Assembly (NCBI RefSeq): GCF_905207245.1
Contig: NZ_CAJLKP010000057.1
Location: forward strand, 1-39,041
Reading direction: 5' to 3'
Length of the DNA: 39,041 nt
DNA from: an uncultured Bacteroides sp.
GTDB taxonomy: Bacteria; Bacteroidota; Bacteroidia; Bacteroidales; Bacteroidaceae
Position numbers and translations under genes: made by a program. How positions within the stretch are numbered: position 1 is the first letter of the stretch; each line of letters opens with the position of its first letter. Positions 1 to 7,111 of the stretch are shown here, piece by piece. The notes under the pieces were generated by a model. It ran no database searches. It worked only from the letters and a program-made list of their open reading frames with translations, and had not been told where the DNA came from.

Positions 1-2
1 CT

Positions 3-212
3 GCCGACGGAAGCACGGCTGTGGAGCGTGCGACGCAGCGTTATCAGTTGGTGAAGCGCCTGAACGATGCGGTACAAGGATGGGGCTTTGAAGGTTGCCG
101 GTCGGCGGCGGTGCGTACCAAGAGTGTGCAGACGGTGGAACCGGGTAATGTCAAAGTGTACGAACAGCAATATGCTGTCATGGTCATCGAGAGAGAAGTC
201 AGAACAGCGTGA
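3..212 (+). CDS. C-terminal fragment of an unrecognised prophage protein
   Basis: An open frame enters from the left edge and stops at 212, giving about 69 residues with a balanced, charged composition and the ending VIEREVRTA. It converges on the minus-strand gene ending at 199, overlapping it by 14 bases. The strand is opposite to the early operon, so it may belong to another prophage module. I do not recognise the family. The upstream part is outside the window, and it could still be a shadow frame. Confidence 0.4.
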   Translation, partial: ADGSTAVERATQRYQLVKRLNDAVQGWGFEGCRSAAVRTKSVQTVEPGNVKVYEQQYAVMVIEREVRTA

Positions 213-435
213 GTTGAGCGTCCAGTTCGTTTTGCCGGGCTTTGATGCGCGGGTCGGCACTGGCATTGATGATGTTGTAGAATGTCTTTTCACAGATAGG
301 ATACACAGGCCAGATGTAGCGGCGCAGGATTTCGCGGTTCGACAATCCGCTACGTGCGTGTTCTTCGTATATACGCAGCACTTCCGTCACTCTATGCGCA
401 TAGCTCATTCCGATGATGTTACGTCTCTTTTTCAT
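199..435 (-). CDS. small prophage protein, possible HTH
   Basis: The product is 78 residues if translation starts at the ATG at 435 (MKKRRNIIGMSYAHRV). A longer in-frame start at 549 adds 38 residues that look like untranslated sequence. The segment around GLSNREILRRYIWPVYPICEKTFYNII could hold a DNA-binding helix-turn-helix, because small regulators of this size are common in transposable phage early regions. The family is not recognised. It follows the 578-874 gene in the same leftward direction. Confidence 0.55.
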   Translation of the reverse strand: MKKRRNIIGMSYAHRVTEVLRIYEEHARSGLSNREILRRYIWPVYPICEKTFYNIINASADPRIKARQNELDAQLTLF

Positions 436-577
436 AATCTGAAAGTTGATGTTATTTTTATTAGTTAGCTCTCTATTGCAAAAATACCGGAAATGATGTA
501 CGCCTGCAAGAGGAAGGCACAAGAATTTACCCGGTAGTAGTGAATTCACTACTACCGGGTAAATTCTTGCAGGGCGA

Positions 578-874
578 TTAATATCTGATTTTGTTCCTGC
601 AATCCCAGTTCAACCCTTGCCATCGTTCCGGATTATCCCGCCAGGCTTGGGCGGGGTTGTCATAGTGTTCCAGCTCGTCGGAGAAGATGTCGTGACGGCG
701 GAGTTCCGAATTATACTCGGCATATCGCCGTTCGTACTCTGTGCTTTCAATATCCGACGTGTGCACATACAGCCACTCGGCCAACTCTTCGATGTGCTCG
801 GTGCTCTTTTGCAACTTCACCTCCAGCCGGCGGCGATAATCGGCATCATTGCCGTAACGTTTCACAAATTCCAT
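578..874 (-). CDS. small charged hypothetical prophage protein
   Basis: The product is 98 residues, rich in Glu, Arg and Tyr, and probably helical, with no signal peptide or membrane segment. The start at 874 is well supported by an AGGAGG Shine-Dalgarno seven bases upstream, stronger than most Bacteroides sites. It lies 23 bases downstream of the P-loop ATPase gene and is probably co-transcribed with the early operon. I do not recognise a domain. Confidence 0.65.
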   Translation of the reverse strand: MEFVKRYGNDADYRRRLEVKLQKSTEHIEELAEWLYVHTSDIESTEYERRYAEYNSELRRHDIFSDELEHYDNPAQAWRDNPERWQGLNWDCRNKIRY

Positions 875-897
875 GATAAACCTCCTTTTTTATATTG

Positions 898-1557
898 TTA
901 ATCGTTCAAGTCTTCTCCATAATACTTAGCCGCTTCTTTGGGCCAGATGTCAAAGTACCCCTTCGGACCGATGAAACGCCCCTTGGAGTGTGCACGGTAT
1001 CCCTCCACATAAATCTTCAGCGAGGCATCGAATGCCACCTTTCTGGCACTGCGCCCGTCCGGATTCCGGCCGCTGGCGTGGCTGATGAAAATGAGCAGTT
1101 TGTTGCGGTGCTGCTCGCGGAACCTAATGTACTGGGCATACGTCATCTGCGTATATTGAAAGCTGTCTATCACTACGAAGTCAGGCGCTTTCTGGCGTTT
1201 CAGGCGCAGACTGAGTTCATCCAGTGGCTCGGCATCCAGCAGCAGGAAGCGGCGGTTGACGTCCTGCATATTGTAGCGTTTCAGCGTGTTCTGCATCGTC
1301 AGGCAGGCGCCTTCCTCCAGACTGTCGTAGGCCACGCGGCCGAAGCGACACAGTTCCTTGCAGAGCTGCATCACGAAGGAAGTCTTCCCGTTTCCGGTAT
1401 TGCCCCACACGAGCCACACGCCCCGGCGTTCGGGAGTGCCGAAAGCATCGTGCCATGCACCCTCGAAGGCAAGTGTGTTGAACTTCATACTCAACACTTC
1501 GCGTACACCTTTGGCGTTGCGTGCAAAGGTCTTGGCGCTGTTCCCTTCTTTGCTCAT
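898..1557 (-). CDS. P-loop ATPase, RecA/RadA-like, prophage early gene
   Basis: The product is 219 residues with a Walker A motif GNTGNGKTS (residues 52-60) and a Walker B-like strand FVVIDSFQY further on, followed by LLIFISHASG resembling the sensor strand of RecA- or DnaB-type ATPases. Its ATG at 1557 overlaps the stop codon of the MuB-like gene (ATGA), with a GGAGG site upstream, which suggests translational coupling. It probably assists phage DNA replication or recombination. It could be a second transposition-associated ATPase, since its order after a MuB homologue fits transposable phages of Bacteroides. The exact family is uncertain. Confidence 0.75.
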   Translation of the reverse strand: MSKEGNSAKTFARNAKGVREVLSMKFNTLAFEGAWHDAFGTPERRGVWLVWGNTGNGKTSFVMQLCKELCRFGRVAYDSLEEGACLTMQNTLKRYNMQDVNRRFLLLDAEPLDELSLRLKRQKAPDFVVIDSFQYTQMTYAQYIRFREQHRNKLLIFISHASGRNPDGRSARKVAFDASLKIYVEGYRAHSKGRFIGPKGYFDIWPKEAAKYYGEDLND

Positions 1558-2447
1558 GCTTGTCCTCCTTCCGTCTGTTTGGCTTCGAGGATGCGCTTGC
1601 AGGCATGCACCACACGCTTCACCCGTCGAAGGTCGTACTCGCCTTGTGCCGCTTCACGCTGCACCCGCTTTATCTCCGCCATGTCCGTCAGTCCGTTTGC
1701 TCGGCAGATTGCGTAGACGTCTTGTTCGGTGGCTACGTTTATGTCGAAGAACTTGCGGCCGATGCGGCTGTGTATCTCCTTATACCCTTTTTTGTTGTAG
1801 CGCAGGCCGTTCTCTATGCGGCGCTTGATGTAGTTGGTGGAGAGGAAGACGATGCCGCTTTTGTTCTCCAGCCGGTTGTAGATGCTGATGAAGTAGCTGA
1901 ATACGGAGTCGGTCAACTTGTCGCCCTCATCGAAGATGATGAGCGGGTTGTTGAGGAAGGTGATGAGGGAGATGGCATAGTCTAGCGTGTCCCTCAGATT
2001 GGTTCCGTCGGTGGGGGCGCCCACCTGGCGGGCTATCTCGCGCACGAAGTCGCTCTTCTTCATGTCCTCGCTGCAAAGGAGGTAGAAGACGTTGCGGTGT
2101 GCGCGGCGGTACTCGATGGCGGCGGTGGTCTTGCCGCAACCTGCGTCGCCCACTATCCAGGTGGTGTTTTTGTAGGCCTGCGCGTCGGTCATGGCAAAGG
2201 TGATGCGCGAAAAGGTGCTGCTCTCGGTCAGCGTCCAGCGTTCAAGGTTGAGGCCTATCTGTGTGGCTATCCGGCTGAACATGTCGTCGCTGATGTTGGC
2301 GTACTTCGAATGGCAGATTTGTGATACCGTGGCGGTACTCACTCCGTTCAGGCTCTCGCCGGCACGATTCTGCGAGGGGTAGTTACTACAATATTCCATC
2401 AGGGCGTCGCGGATAGAGTCCTTATCCTGTTTGGTAAGTTCTTTCAT
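1554..2447 (-). CDS. MuB-like AAA+ ATPase, DNA transposition protein
   Basis: The product is 297 residues. The N-terminal 75 residues resemble an HTH domain (SLNGVSTATVSQICHSKY), as in Mu B. Then come Walker A GDAGCGKTT (100-108), Walker B IIFDEGD (about 170-176) and the sensor FLSTNY. MuB binds target DNA with ATP, delivers it to the transposase and confers target immunity. The gene follows the transposase gene by 36 bases and overlaps the next ATPase by four, so the three are likely one transcript. The start at 2447 is the only ATG preceding the HTH region. Confidence 0.85.
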   Translation of the reverse strand: MKELTKQDKDSIRDALMEYCSNYPSQNRAGESLNGVSTATVSQICHSKYANISDDMFSRIATQIGLNLERWTLTESSTFSRITFAMTDAQAYKNTTWIVGDAGCGKTTAAIEYRRAHRNVFYLLCSEDMKKSDFVREIARQVGAPTDGTNLRDTLDYAISLITFLNNPLIIFDEGDKLTDSVFSYFISIYNRLENKSGIVFLSTNYIKRRIENGLRYNKKGYKEIHSRIGRKFFDINVATEQDVYAICRANGLTDMAEIKRVQREAAQGEYDLRRVKRVVHACKRILEAKQTEGGQA

Positions 2448-2483
2448 GGTTTAAATGATATTTAAATGATTACTGAATGATAT

Positions 2484-4334
2484 CTAATTGTTGAAAAAAC
2501 TTTGGTAAAAGTCCGCTTCCGTCAGTTGAGACGTTGCTTTGGTGTATTCGCCCACGGAGGCGATTCCTTGAGTCCCTTCTTTCTCACTCTCTTCTTCCTC
2601 TCCATACGGCTCTTCCTCTACATACGTTCCGGGTCCCATCCCCTCAGGAAATTCTACCGGCGGGATTAATCTTTCGTCTGCGTACTCTTCGCGATAGTGC
2701 TCCATGCCTTTCTGAGAGATGCCTACGGGACGCGGTACTCTCAGCCGGACATAAGCCTCGCTGATGCACTCTTCCAGCATCAGCTCTTCGCAAGCAATGT
2801 GGTGTGCGGCGCGGGCGCGTTCGTTTTCGCGTATCTGGGTGAACAGGAGCGTGTTCTCCTCCGGCGTGCGGTCGGCCGTGGCACGGTGGATGACAACTTT
2901 CGGCGTGGCGGTGGCAGCATAAACCAGCCCGGAGGGAGTGGACTGCCAAAGCTCGATAATCGTCATATCCTGCGGGTCGTAGCGGTAGTGGAAATTGTTG
3001 CCCACGTTTTGAATATGGAAGTTCATGTCCACCAGTCCGTCTTCGGCATACACCATATAGCGGTATTGCCGGCGGTTCTGTTCGAAGATAAACCCTTGCT
3101 TGCTGTACTTTACGCTGTTCCGGCTGACGAGCTTGAAGAGTTCCTGCACCTCGTAGGCATCCAACTGTTCGGCATTCGGGCTGTTGAAGGTGGTGTACAT
3201 CTCCATGCGCGTCATTCCGGTTTCCGAAGTAGGATGCTCCATGTCGTTCCACTCCCGACGGCAACGGATATACTGTTCTTTCATCTCTTCCAGCGTGGGC
3301 AGTTGGGCGATGTTAGCCATCACAAGGTCGAGGTTCACGTGGCTGTTTGCCTTCACGGCGGTGATGTTCTGCCCGGTGAAGTTATACAGTTTGTGGAGCA
3401 CCTGTTGCTGGAAACGCCCGAAGGCGCTTTCTATGCTCTTGGACTGGCCGTTGTGGGGCATGGTCGTCTTGTGCAGATGACATATCTTACTGAAGAAAGC
3501 CTGTGCTTCGGGCTTCTTGTGGCCGCCCTGGTTGTCGGTCACTATCTCGTGCGGCTTCACCTTCCAGGTTTCCAGTGCCATGCGGTAGGCGTCATATTGG
3601 GTGAGGAAGTTTTCCGCACCGAAAGCGTAGCCCAGAAAGACCTCCGTGCAGGCATCCATCACCTCATACACATCGATGGTGCGCGCCACCATGCGCTTCT
3701 GTTTTTTGTCGTACATCTTATAGTAAAGGTTGAGCTTTGTGCCGTCGCCATACCACAGCGTGTTCGGCATTTCCGGCAGCTTGGTGTCGAACTGCGGCAT
3801 GAACTCATTCTTGAAAGCCACTTCACCATGAACTGCGGCATACCACCACAGTTTGATGCTGGTCTTGTAGAGGTAATTGTTCACCGTCTGCGGAGATTCA
3901 ATCCGGTTTAGCCCTCTTATTTCCGCCTGTCGGTTGTACTCTTCAAATATCTGCATATCAGTATATACCGGAAACCTGCTGCGCTTCAGCTTCAGTAGCA
4001 GGCGCCCTTCGCGTGCGCCGACTTTGCGGGCGGACTGGTTGCCCGAATTGCCATTCACAAGCACCTGATAACCATACCGTTTGTATGCATCGTATTTCTC
4101 CAGCAGGCGTGGTGTGCTCCGGGGCAGTGTATGCCCGTATCGCCGTCGCAGATGCTCACAAAGGGCGAGGAGAGTGTTGCGCACCAGCTTCTTATTTCTG
4201 AACCCACAAGTGCTGTGCCGAGAGGTCATATCCGCTTCTTTGGCCCTCATGGCGTTCAATACTTTGGCGTTCAGTGTGTATTCCACCTGCCGTTCCAGTG
4301 TGATTTTCGGGATGTGCCTTTTGAAGAACTCCAC
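2484..4334 (-). CDS. Mu-type transposase (MuA), catalytic and C-terminal part
   Basis: The open frame has 616 residues and carries an integrase-core (rve) catalytic domain. The acidic triad is visible: Asp197 in WYGDGTK, Asp267 in VTDNQGG and Glu302 in SIESAFG, giving the D-D-35-E arrangement. It would cut and join phage ends to target DNA together with the MuB-like ATPase. Its first codon is a GTG at 4334 without a convincing ribosome site, and the preceding frame reads YEAVEFFKRHIP, so this is not a natural start. The N-terminal DNA-binding domain lies in a different frame at 4271-4591. A single missing G near 4336 would join both into one protein of about 700 residues, so this copy may be inactive or the base may be a sequencing error. 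Confidence 0.85.
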   Translation of the reverse strand: MEFFKRHIPKITLERQVEYTLNAKVLNAMRAKEADMTSRHSTCGFRNKKLVRNTLLALCEHLRRRYGHTLPRSTPRLLEKYDAYKRYGYQVLVNGNSGNQSARKVGAREGRLLLKLKRSRFPVYTDMQIFEEYNRQAEIRGLNRIESPQTVNNYLYKTSIKLWWYAAVHGEVAFKNEFMPQFDTKLPEMPNTLWYGDGTKLNLYYKMYDKKQKRMVARTIDVYEVMDACTEVFLGYAFGAENFLTQYDAYRMALETWKVKPHEIVTDNQGGHKKPEAQAFFSKICHLHKTTMPHNGQSKSIESAFGRFQQQVLHKLYNFTGQNITAVKANSHVNLDLVMANIAQLPTLEEMKEQYIRCRREWNDMEHPTSETGMTRMEMYTTFNSPNAEQLDAYEVQELFKLVSRNSVKYSKQGFIFEQNRRQYRYMVYAEDGLVDMNFHIQNVGNNFHYRYDPQDMTIIELWQSTPSGLVYAATATPKVVIHRATADRTPEENTLLFTQIRENERARAAHHIACEELMLEECISEAYVRLRVPRPVGISQKGMEHYREEYADERLIPPVEFPEGMGPGTYVEEEPYGEEEESEKEGTQGIASVGEYTKATSQLTEADFYQSFFNN

Positions 4335-4591
4335 AGCTTCATACGTTCGTTCATAGGCAGTTGTGGTTGTATGAGTTGCTCTTTGGCTCGGGGATTTCTT
4401 GCGTCATAAGCAGTGCGGATGGCTTCCGGCAGACTTTCATAGGCAATCTGGGCTTTCCGCCCGTTACCTCCTCTTCTGAGTACGCGGAACTTTCCGTCGC
4501 GAACATGTTTTTTGTAATTCGCCTGGCTCATTATTCCGCTCCCTACCAGCTCGTCAAACGTCACACACAGTGTCTTTCCAAACATTTCCAT
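4271..4591 (-). CDS. Mu-type transposase, N-terminal DNA-binding fragment (frameshifted)
   Basis: The frame encodes 106 residues. Residues 1-80 (VTFDELVGSGIMSQANYKKH, then RVLRRGGNGRKA) match the N-terminal domain known from transposases of this family in Bacteroidetes transposable phages. The last 20 or so residues (MKLWSSSKGTSRK) are the out-of-frame reading of the catalytic part's start and do not look like protein. The fragment overlaps the 2484-4334 frame by 64 bases in the -1 phase. The two should be read as one disrupted gene. The -1 frame stays open well upstream, but I see no obvious slippery heptamer to favour programmed frameshifting. Confidence 0.7.
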   Translation of the reverse strand: MEMFGKTLCVTFDELVGSGIMSQANYKKHVRDGKFRVLRRGGNGRKAQIAYESLPEAIRTAYDARNPRAKEQLIQPQLPMNERMKLWSSSKGTSRKSHWNGRWNTH

Positions 4592-4609
4592 AGTCAGAGA
4601 TTTTATCTT

Positions 4610-4816
4610 TCAAGAGTTCTTATTCATGAAATATTCAATATCGAACCAAGCGTACACTCCCGGCAGGTGCATCGCCTTGCGTTCATCGTCCGTCTCGTCT
4701 TCCATATCGAGACAGATTTCATTATCCTCTACATGCATCAGGCAGTCATATTGTTGCAACAATGCCGCCATATCCGCGAGAAATGCCCGCTCTTTACCTG
4801 TCAGTTTCCTGTTCAT
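4610..4816 (-). CDS. small acidic hypothetical prophage protein
   Basis: The product is 68 residues, acidic in the middle (EDETDDERK), with no signal peptide or membrane segment. Its ATG begins one base after the TGA of the upstream Ner-like gene, so the pair is probably translationally coupled. It ends 18 bases before the transposase N-terminal fragment. The position between the early regulator and the transposase is constant in transposable phages but the function is unknown to me. Confidence 0.6.
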   Translation of the reverse strand: MNRKLTGKERAFLADMAALLQQYDCLMHVEDNEICLDMEDETDDERKAMHLPGVYAWFDIEYFMNKNS

Positions 4817-4817
4817 A

Positions 4818-5081
4818 TCACATTTCTTCCATTACCACTGTCTTTACTGTTTCTCCCTTCGCATTCAGTATCTTGACTGTCTGCGGACTCTTTTCCTCGT
4901 CACTCAGCAACTTCGCTCCAAGCTGCGTCAGTGCCACATGCCTCATGCGTGCCGCCTCCAAACTGTTTCGTTTGAAACTCATCGCCAGACTGACGGTAGG
5001 TCTGCTCACTTTGAACACCTTCATAAGGTGAGTATAAGCTTCACCCTTTTTCTTCGGATTTTCCCATTCTATTTTTTTCAT
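4818..5081 (-). CDS. Ner-like small HTH regulator
   Basis: The product is 87 residues when started at the ATG at 5081 (MKKIEWENPKKKGEAYTHLM). The segment VFKVSRPTVSLAMSF looks like the helix-turn-helix of a small DNA-binding regulator. It is the first gene of the early operon, directly divergent from the repressor, which is the position of ner in phage Mu, so it probably damps early transcription. A longer in-frame start at 5129 adds 16 residues that look less protein-like. The family is inferred from position and the HTH. Confidence 0.6.
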   Translation of the reverse strand: MKKIEWENPKKKGEAYTHLMKVFKVSRPTVSLAMSFKRNSLEAARMRHVALTQLGAKLLSDEEKSPQTVKILNAKGETVKTVVMEEM

Positions 5082-5264
5082 ACTATAAAATAGTTTAATT
5101 GTTCGTTTGTCATTATTCTTTCTTGTCATGGGGTCATTTTCCTATTTTCCCATGGCAAATATCTTCTATCAACCGCCCTTTTCCTCTTCATATTCTGCTC
5201 TTTGATTATTGTTTTTATGCGCCTTTTTTCGTTTCTTTGTGCGTTGTAAACGTTTAACCTGATG

Positions 5265-5295
5265 CAAAGGTATACAGTATTCTGTACCAAACAAA
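5265..5295 (-). promoter_or_regulatory. prophage early promoter
   Basis: On the minus strand TTTG (5292-5295), 19 bases, then TACCTTTG (5265-5272) gives a full match to the Bacteroidetes consensus TTTG-N19-21-TAnnTTTG. It would drive the early operon leftward. Operator O1 sits between the two boxes, so a bound repressor would block it. Confidence 0.75.
5273..5286. promoter_or_regulatory. prophage repressor operator O1
   Basis: A palindrome TACAG-TATT-CTGTA lies between the -33 and -7 boxes of the early promoter. It has the same half-sites as O2. It is the probable binding site of the repressor encoded at 5336. Confidence 0.7.
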
Positions 5296-5314
5296 AGGAG
5301 ATGATATTTATTTT

Positions 5315-5328
5315 TACAGTAAACTGTA
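5315..5328. promoter_or_regulatory. prophage repressor operator O2
   Basis: A palindrome TACAG-TAAA-CTGTA starts exactly 42 bases from O1, about four helical turns, so both face the same side of the helix. It ends seven bases before the repressor start codon, a position suited to autoregulation. Confidence 0.7.
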
Positions 5329-5335
5329 TTATTAT

Positions 5336-5830
5336 ATGCTAAATGAGCTCTCTGTACGCTTTCTGAAGGTGTTGGAATACCTGATTGATAGAAAATATGT
5401 ATCTGATAACAAAGACTTTGCGTCTAAAATATCAGTCAGCGCTTCTCTGATTACGGAAATTTCAAAAGGAAGGAGTAATGTTGGATTAACGGCTATCCAA
5501 AACACTGTATTAGTCTTTCCTATTGATTCGGATTGGCTTCTTACCGGTCGTGGCTGTATGCTTCGTGGTAGTGAAGAAACAGGAAATGCAGCGGGTTCTT
5601 TTCAAGCAGCCTATTTGTCTGCACCTGAAGGTGATTCTTTTTTATATAGGATGTATAAAGAGAAGGACGATGAGAACAAATCCCTTATTGAAGAGCTTGG
5701 AGGTTTGAAAGAACGTCTCCGGCATCTTGAATCCGAGCTATCGCAATATGAGTCCCAACCGGAAAAGTATAAGGAGCGGCATCCGGTTTTAACCTCGTCG
5801 GAGACTGTGAGACCTGTTACTATAAAGTAA
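5336..5830 (+). CDS. phage repressor, HTH domain with C-terminal coiled coil
   Basis: The product is 164 residues. Residues 1-75 form a helix-turn-helix domain of the kind seen in Bacteroides phage repressors (ASKISVSASLITEISKGRSN, then SDWLLTGRGCML). Residues 105-145 are rich in Glu, Lys and Leu and predict a coiled coil, useful for dimerisation. I see no S24 peptidase-type cleavage domain, so classical RecA-driven self-cleavage is not supported. It is divergent from the early operon and has operators on both sides of the shared promoter region. This position is that of the Mu c repressor. Confidence 0.75.
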   Translation: MLNELSVRFLKVLEYLIDRKYVSDNKDFASKISVSASLITEISKGRSNVGLTAIQNTVLVFPIDSDWLLTGRGCMLRGSEETGNAAGSFQAAYLSAPEGDSFLYRMYKEKDDENKSLIEELGGLKERLRHLESELSQYESQPEKYKERHPVLTSSETVRPVTIK

Positions 5831-5930
5831 TATTTTGCAGCCGACTCCGACTCTGCCGATTTTGTCATTGTCCTTTTAAGCCAATTACGGATTCATGTGA
5901 TAATTAATCTGTATTTCTTGTATCCCCTGT

Positions 5931-6007
5931 GAGCTAGTAACTATGCAGCCGCGCGCACATCTTCGTCGCAATAATACCATCTAAAACGGGTATAGTTACT
6001 AAAGCTC
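5931..6007. repeat. long inverted repeat beyond the repressor gene
   Basis: GAGCTAGTAACTAT (5931-5944) is mirrored by ATAGTTACTAAAGCTC (5992-6007), with a two-base bulge and a 47-base loop. It could terminate the repressor transcript or be a protein-binding site near the phage end. No U-tract follows. Confidence 0.5.
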
Positions 6008-6149
6008 AACCAATTATATCATTTTGTAGTCCCATTTATTCTCTTGCAGAGCTGTATTATCCCCCTGTGAAAGTCCATTTAAAGCGTTTAAAGATGCCAT
6101 GTCGAAAGAAATATCACTTCAAGGATGTCTTGTTTTTCAACGATAAAAA

Positions 6150-6228
6150 GTATCCCCAACCTCAGTCTTGGTAATTGTTCGAGACATCATTGTATTCCCA
6201 ACCGAGTATCCCCAACAGTATCCTCAAC
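6150..6228 (+). repeat. four short repeats, candidate transposase end sites
   Basis: Copies of GTATCCCCAAC start at 6150 and 6206, with one-mismatch copies at 6192 (GTATTCCCAAC) and 6218 (GTATCCTCAAC). They lie on the outer side of the repressor, where Mu keeps MuA-binding sites. Assignment to the transposase is inference. Confidence 0.45.
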
Positions 6229-6340
6229 TCCCTATTTAACACTTATGGTATTTCCGCATCCTTATCCTCTTTTTGCTTATTTCTGCATTTCGCAATAATA
6301 GTATAGTTCGGTATAACCATTCGATTTCATTTCATTCATA

Positions 6341-6385
6341 AGAGGTTATTCTACTTAATTCGTTGAATATTAGAGGCTATTCTGC
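6341..6385 (+). repeat. imperfect direct repeat near the presumed prophage end
   Basis: AGAGGTTATTCTAC (6341-6354) and AGAGGCTATTCTGC (6372-6385) are 31 bases apart and differ at two positions. They may be terminal binding sites or unrelated host sequence. Confidence 0.3.
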
Positions 6386-6448
6386 ACTTTACTCTCTGTT
6401 GGGTTTACATACAGGATGTTTTATTTCTCTTAATAAAGAAGAGGGATA

Positions 6449-6477
6449 ATAAAAAAGAGGGGTTACCACCCCTCTTT
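6449..6477 (-). terminator. intrinsic terminator of the amidase gene
   Basis: On the minus strand AAAGAGGGG pairs with CCCCTCTTT around a six-base loop, followed by a U-tract. The stop codon of the amidase lies in the loop, so the last codons form the stem. Confidence 0.85.
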
Positions 6478-6906
6478 CTCTACCTCAAAGCACGGACACT
6501 CCTTCGTCCACTCCATCGGTTCCACCTCCCCATTCCTATTCAGGTCCGGACTCAAATCCCGGTGTCCCACAACCCGTGCCTCCGGATAATCCATCTTCAG
6601 CGCCCGTACCAATACCTGCAACGAATGTCGTTGCCATTCCGTCCGGGTGTCCTTTGCCAATCCATGGCTGTCCAGTCCACCCTCATAGCAAATACCGATT
6701 GAGTGAGCATTGTACCCACGCGCGTGGGCACCGACCCTCTCGACCGCGCGTGTGGACTTGATATCACCGTTACGGCGAACGTAGAAATGATAGCCGATGC
6801 CATCAAAACCACGGAGGCGGTGAGCGGTGTCCAAGTCGTGCTCGGTAAAGGGGCGGTCCTCGCGGGTGGCACTACAATGGATGACGATTAAATCGATCTT
6901 CCTCAT
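6463..6906 (-). CDS. N-acetylmuramoyl-L-alanine amidase, T7-lysozyme type
   Basis: The product is 147 residues with an Amidase_2 (PGRP/T7 lysozyme) fold that cleaves the MurNAc-L-Ala bond of peptidoglycan. Putative zinc ligands are His10 (IVIHCSA), His115 (VVGHRDLSPD) and Cys137 (KECPC). Tyr39 and Lys135 match the T7 lysozyme catalytic pair. There is no signal peptide, as in phage lysozymes, so export or release would need another route. It starts six bases after the smalltalk gene and ends in a terminator that shares its stop codon. The family is common next to Bacteroides polysaccharide loci, but its role there is unknown to me. Confidence 0.92.
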   Translation of the reverse strand: MRKIDLIVIHCSATREDRPFTEHDLDTAHRLRGFDGIGYHFYVRRNGDIKSTRAVERVGAHARGYNAHSIGICYEGGLDSHGLAKDTRTEWQRHSLQVLVRALKMDYPEARVVGHRDLSPDLNRNGEVEPMEWTKECPCFEVEKEGW

Positions 6907-6912
6907 ACGTGT

Positions 6913-7008
6913 TTACAAATTCATCGCATTCGCACTAAAAGCGCCTATTATAGCCGAAGCCACTGCGATAATTACTTTCAAAATCTTGTCCCAAGTCGTT
7001 TTTTTCAT
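6913..7008 (-). CDS. smalltalk protein (31 residues)
   Basis: The frame reads MKKTTWDKILKVIIAVASAI and continues to 31 residues, ending SANAMNL. It has a Lys-rich start and one hydrophobic helix (about residues 10-26), consistent with a single membrane span. It matches from memory the small Bacteroidetes family named smalltalk, usually found beside an amidase and an HU-like gene as here. It may be holin-like with the downstream amidase, which is inference from size and position only. Confidence 0.8.
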   Translation of the reverse strand: MKKTTWDKILKVIIAVASAIIGAFSANAMNL

Positions 7009-7020
7009 GTAAATTAGTTA

Positions 7021-7088
7021 TTAGTGATTAATGGTTAGTGATTAATGGGCTGCGCAGCCTTTAATTTTTAATTCTTTAATTTTTAATT
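7021..7088. repeat. tandem repeat block with palindrome
   Basis: Two exact copies of TTAGTGATTAATGG (7021-7034, 7035-7048) are followed by the palindrome GGCTGCGCAGCC (7048-7059) and two exact copies of CTTTAATTTTTAATT (7059-7073, 7074-7088). The block fills the gap between the HU-like and smalltalk genes. Related TTAGTGATTA sequence recurs at 37975-38040. Confidence 0.85.
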
Positions 7089-7111
7089 TCTAATGCCAGA
7101 GGCGTTAGAAC

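Larger units (their letters stand above)
1..6240. mobile_element. Mu-like transposable prophage, early end (partial)
   Basis: A MuA-type transposase and a MuB-type AAA ATPase lie on the minus strand behind a divergent repressor gene with operators, which is the early-region layout of transposable phages. The rest of the phage lies beyond the left edge. The right boundary is uncertain: the last prophage-like signals are short repeats ending near 6228, and the terminator of the next gene module begins at 6449, so the host junction should lie between these. The matching far end and target-site duplication cannot be seen. Confidence 0.75.
5831..6453. other. gene-free prophage end and host junction region
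   Basis: No convincing coding sequence was seen across about 620 bases. The stretch is AT-rich and holds an imperfect inverted repeat (5931-6007), four copies of a GTATCCCCAAC-like element (6150-6228) and a pair of imperfect 14-base direct repeats (6341-6354 and 6372-6385). In Mu the transposase-binding end sites lie beyond the repressor, so this is where the phage terminus is expected. Confidence 0.5.

Noticed and set aside
2697..3911. Long plus-strand open frame of 404 codons
   Set aside because: It lies entirely antisense to the transposase, whose DDE motifs are clear, and shows no domain.
4271..4400. Programmed ribosomal frameshift in the transposase
   Set aside because: No slippery heptamer or following hairpin was evident, and a single missing G explains the break.
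1..6300. Diversity-generating retroelement, as in the hankyphage group of Bacteroides Mu-like phages
   Set aside because: No reverse transcriptase or template-variable repeat pair was seen in the visible part; it could lie beyond the left edge.
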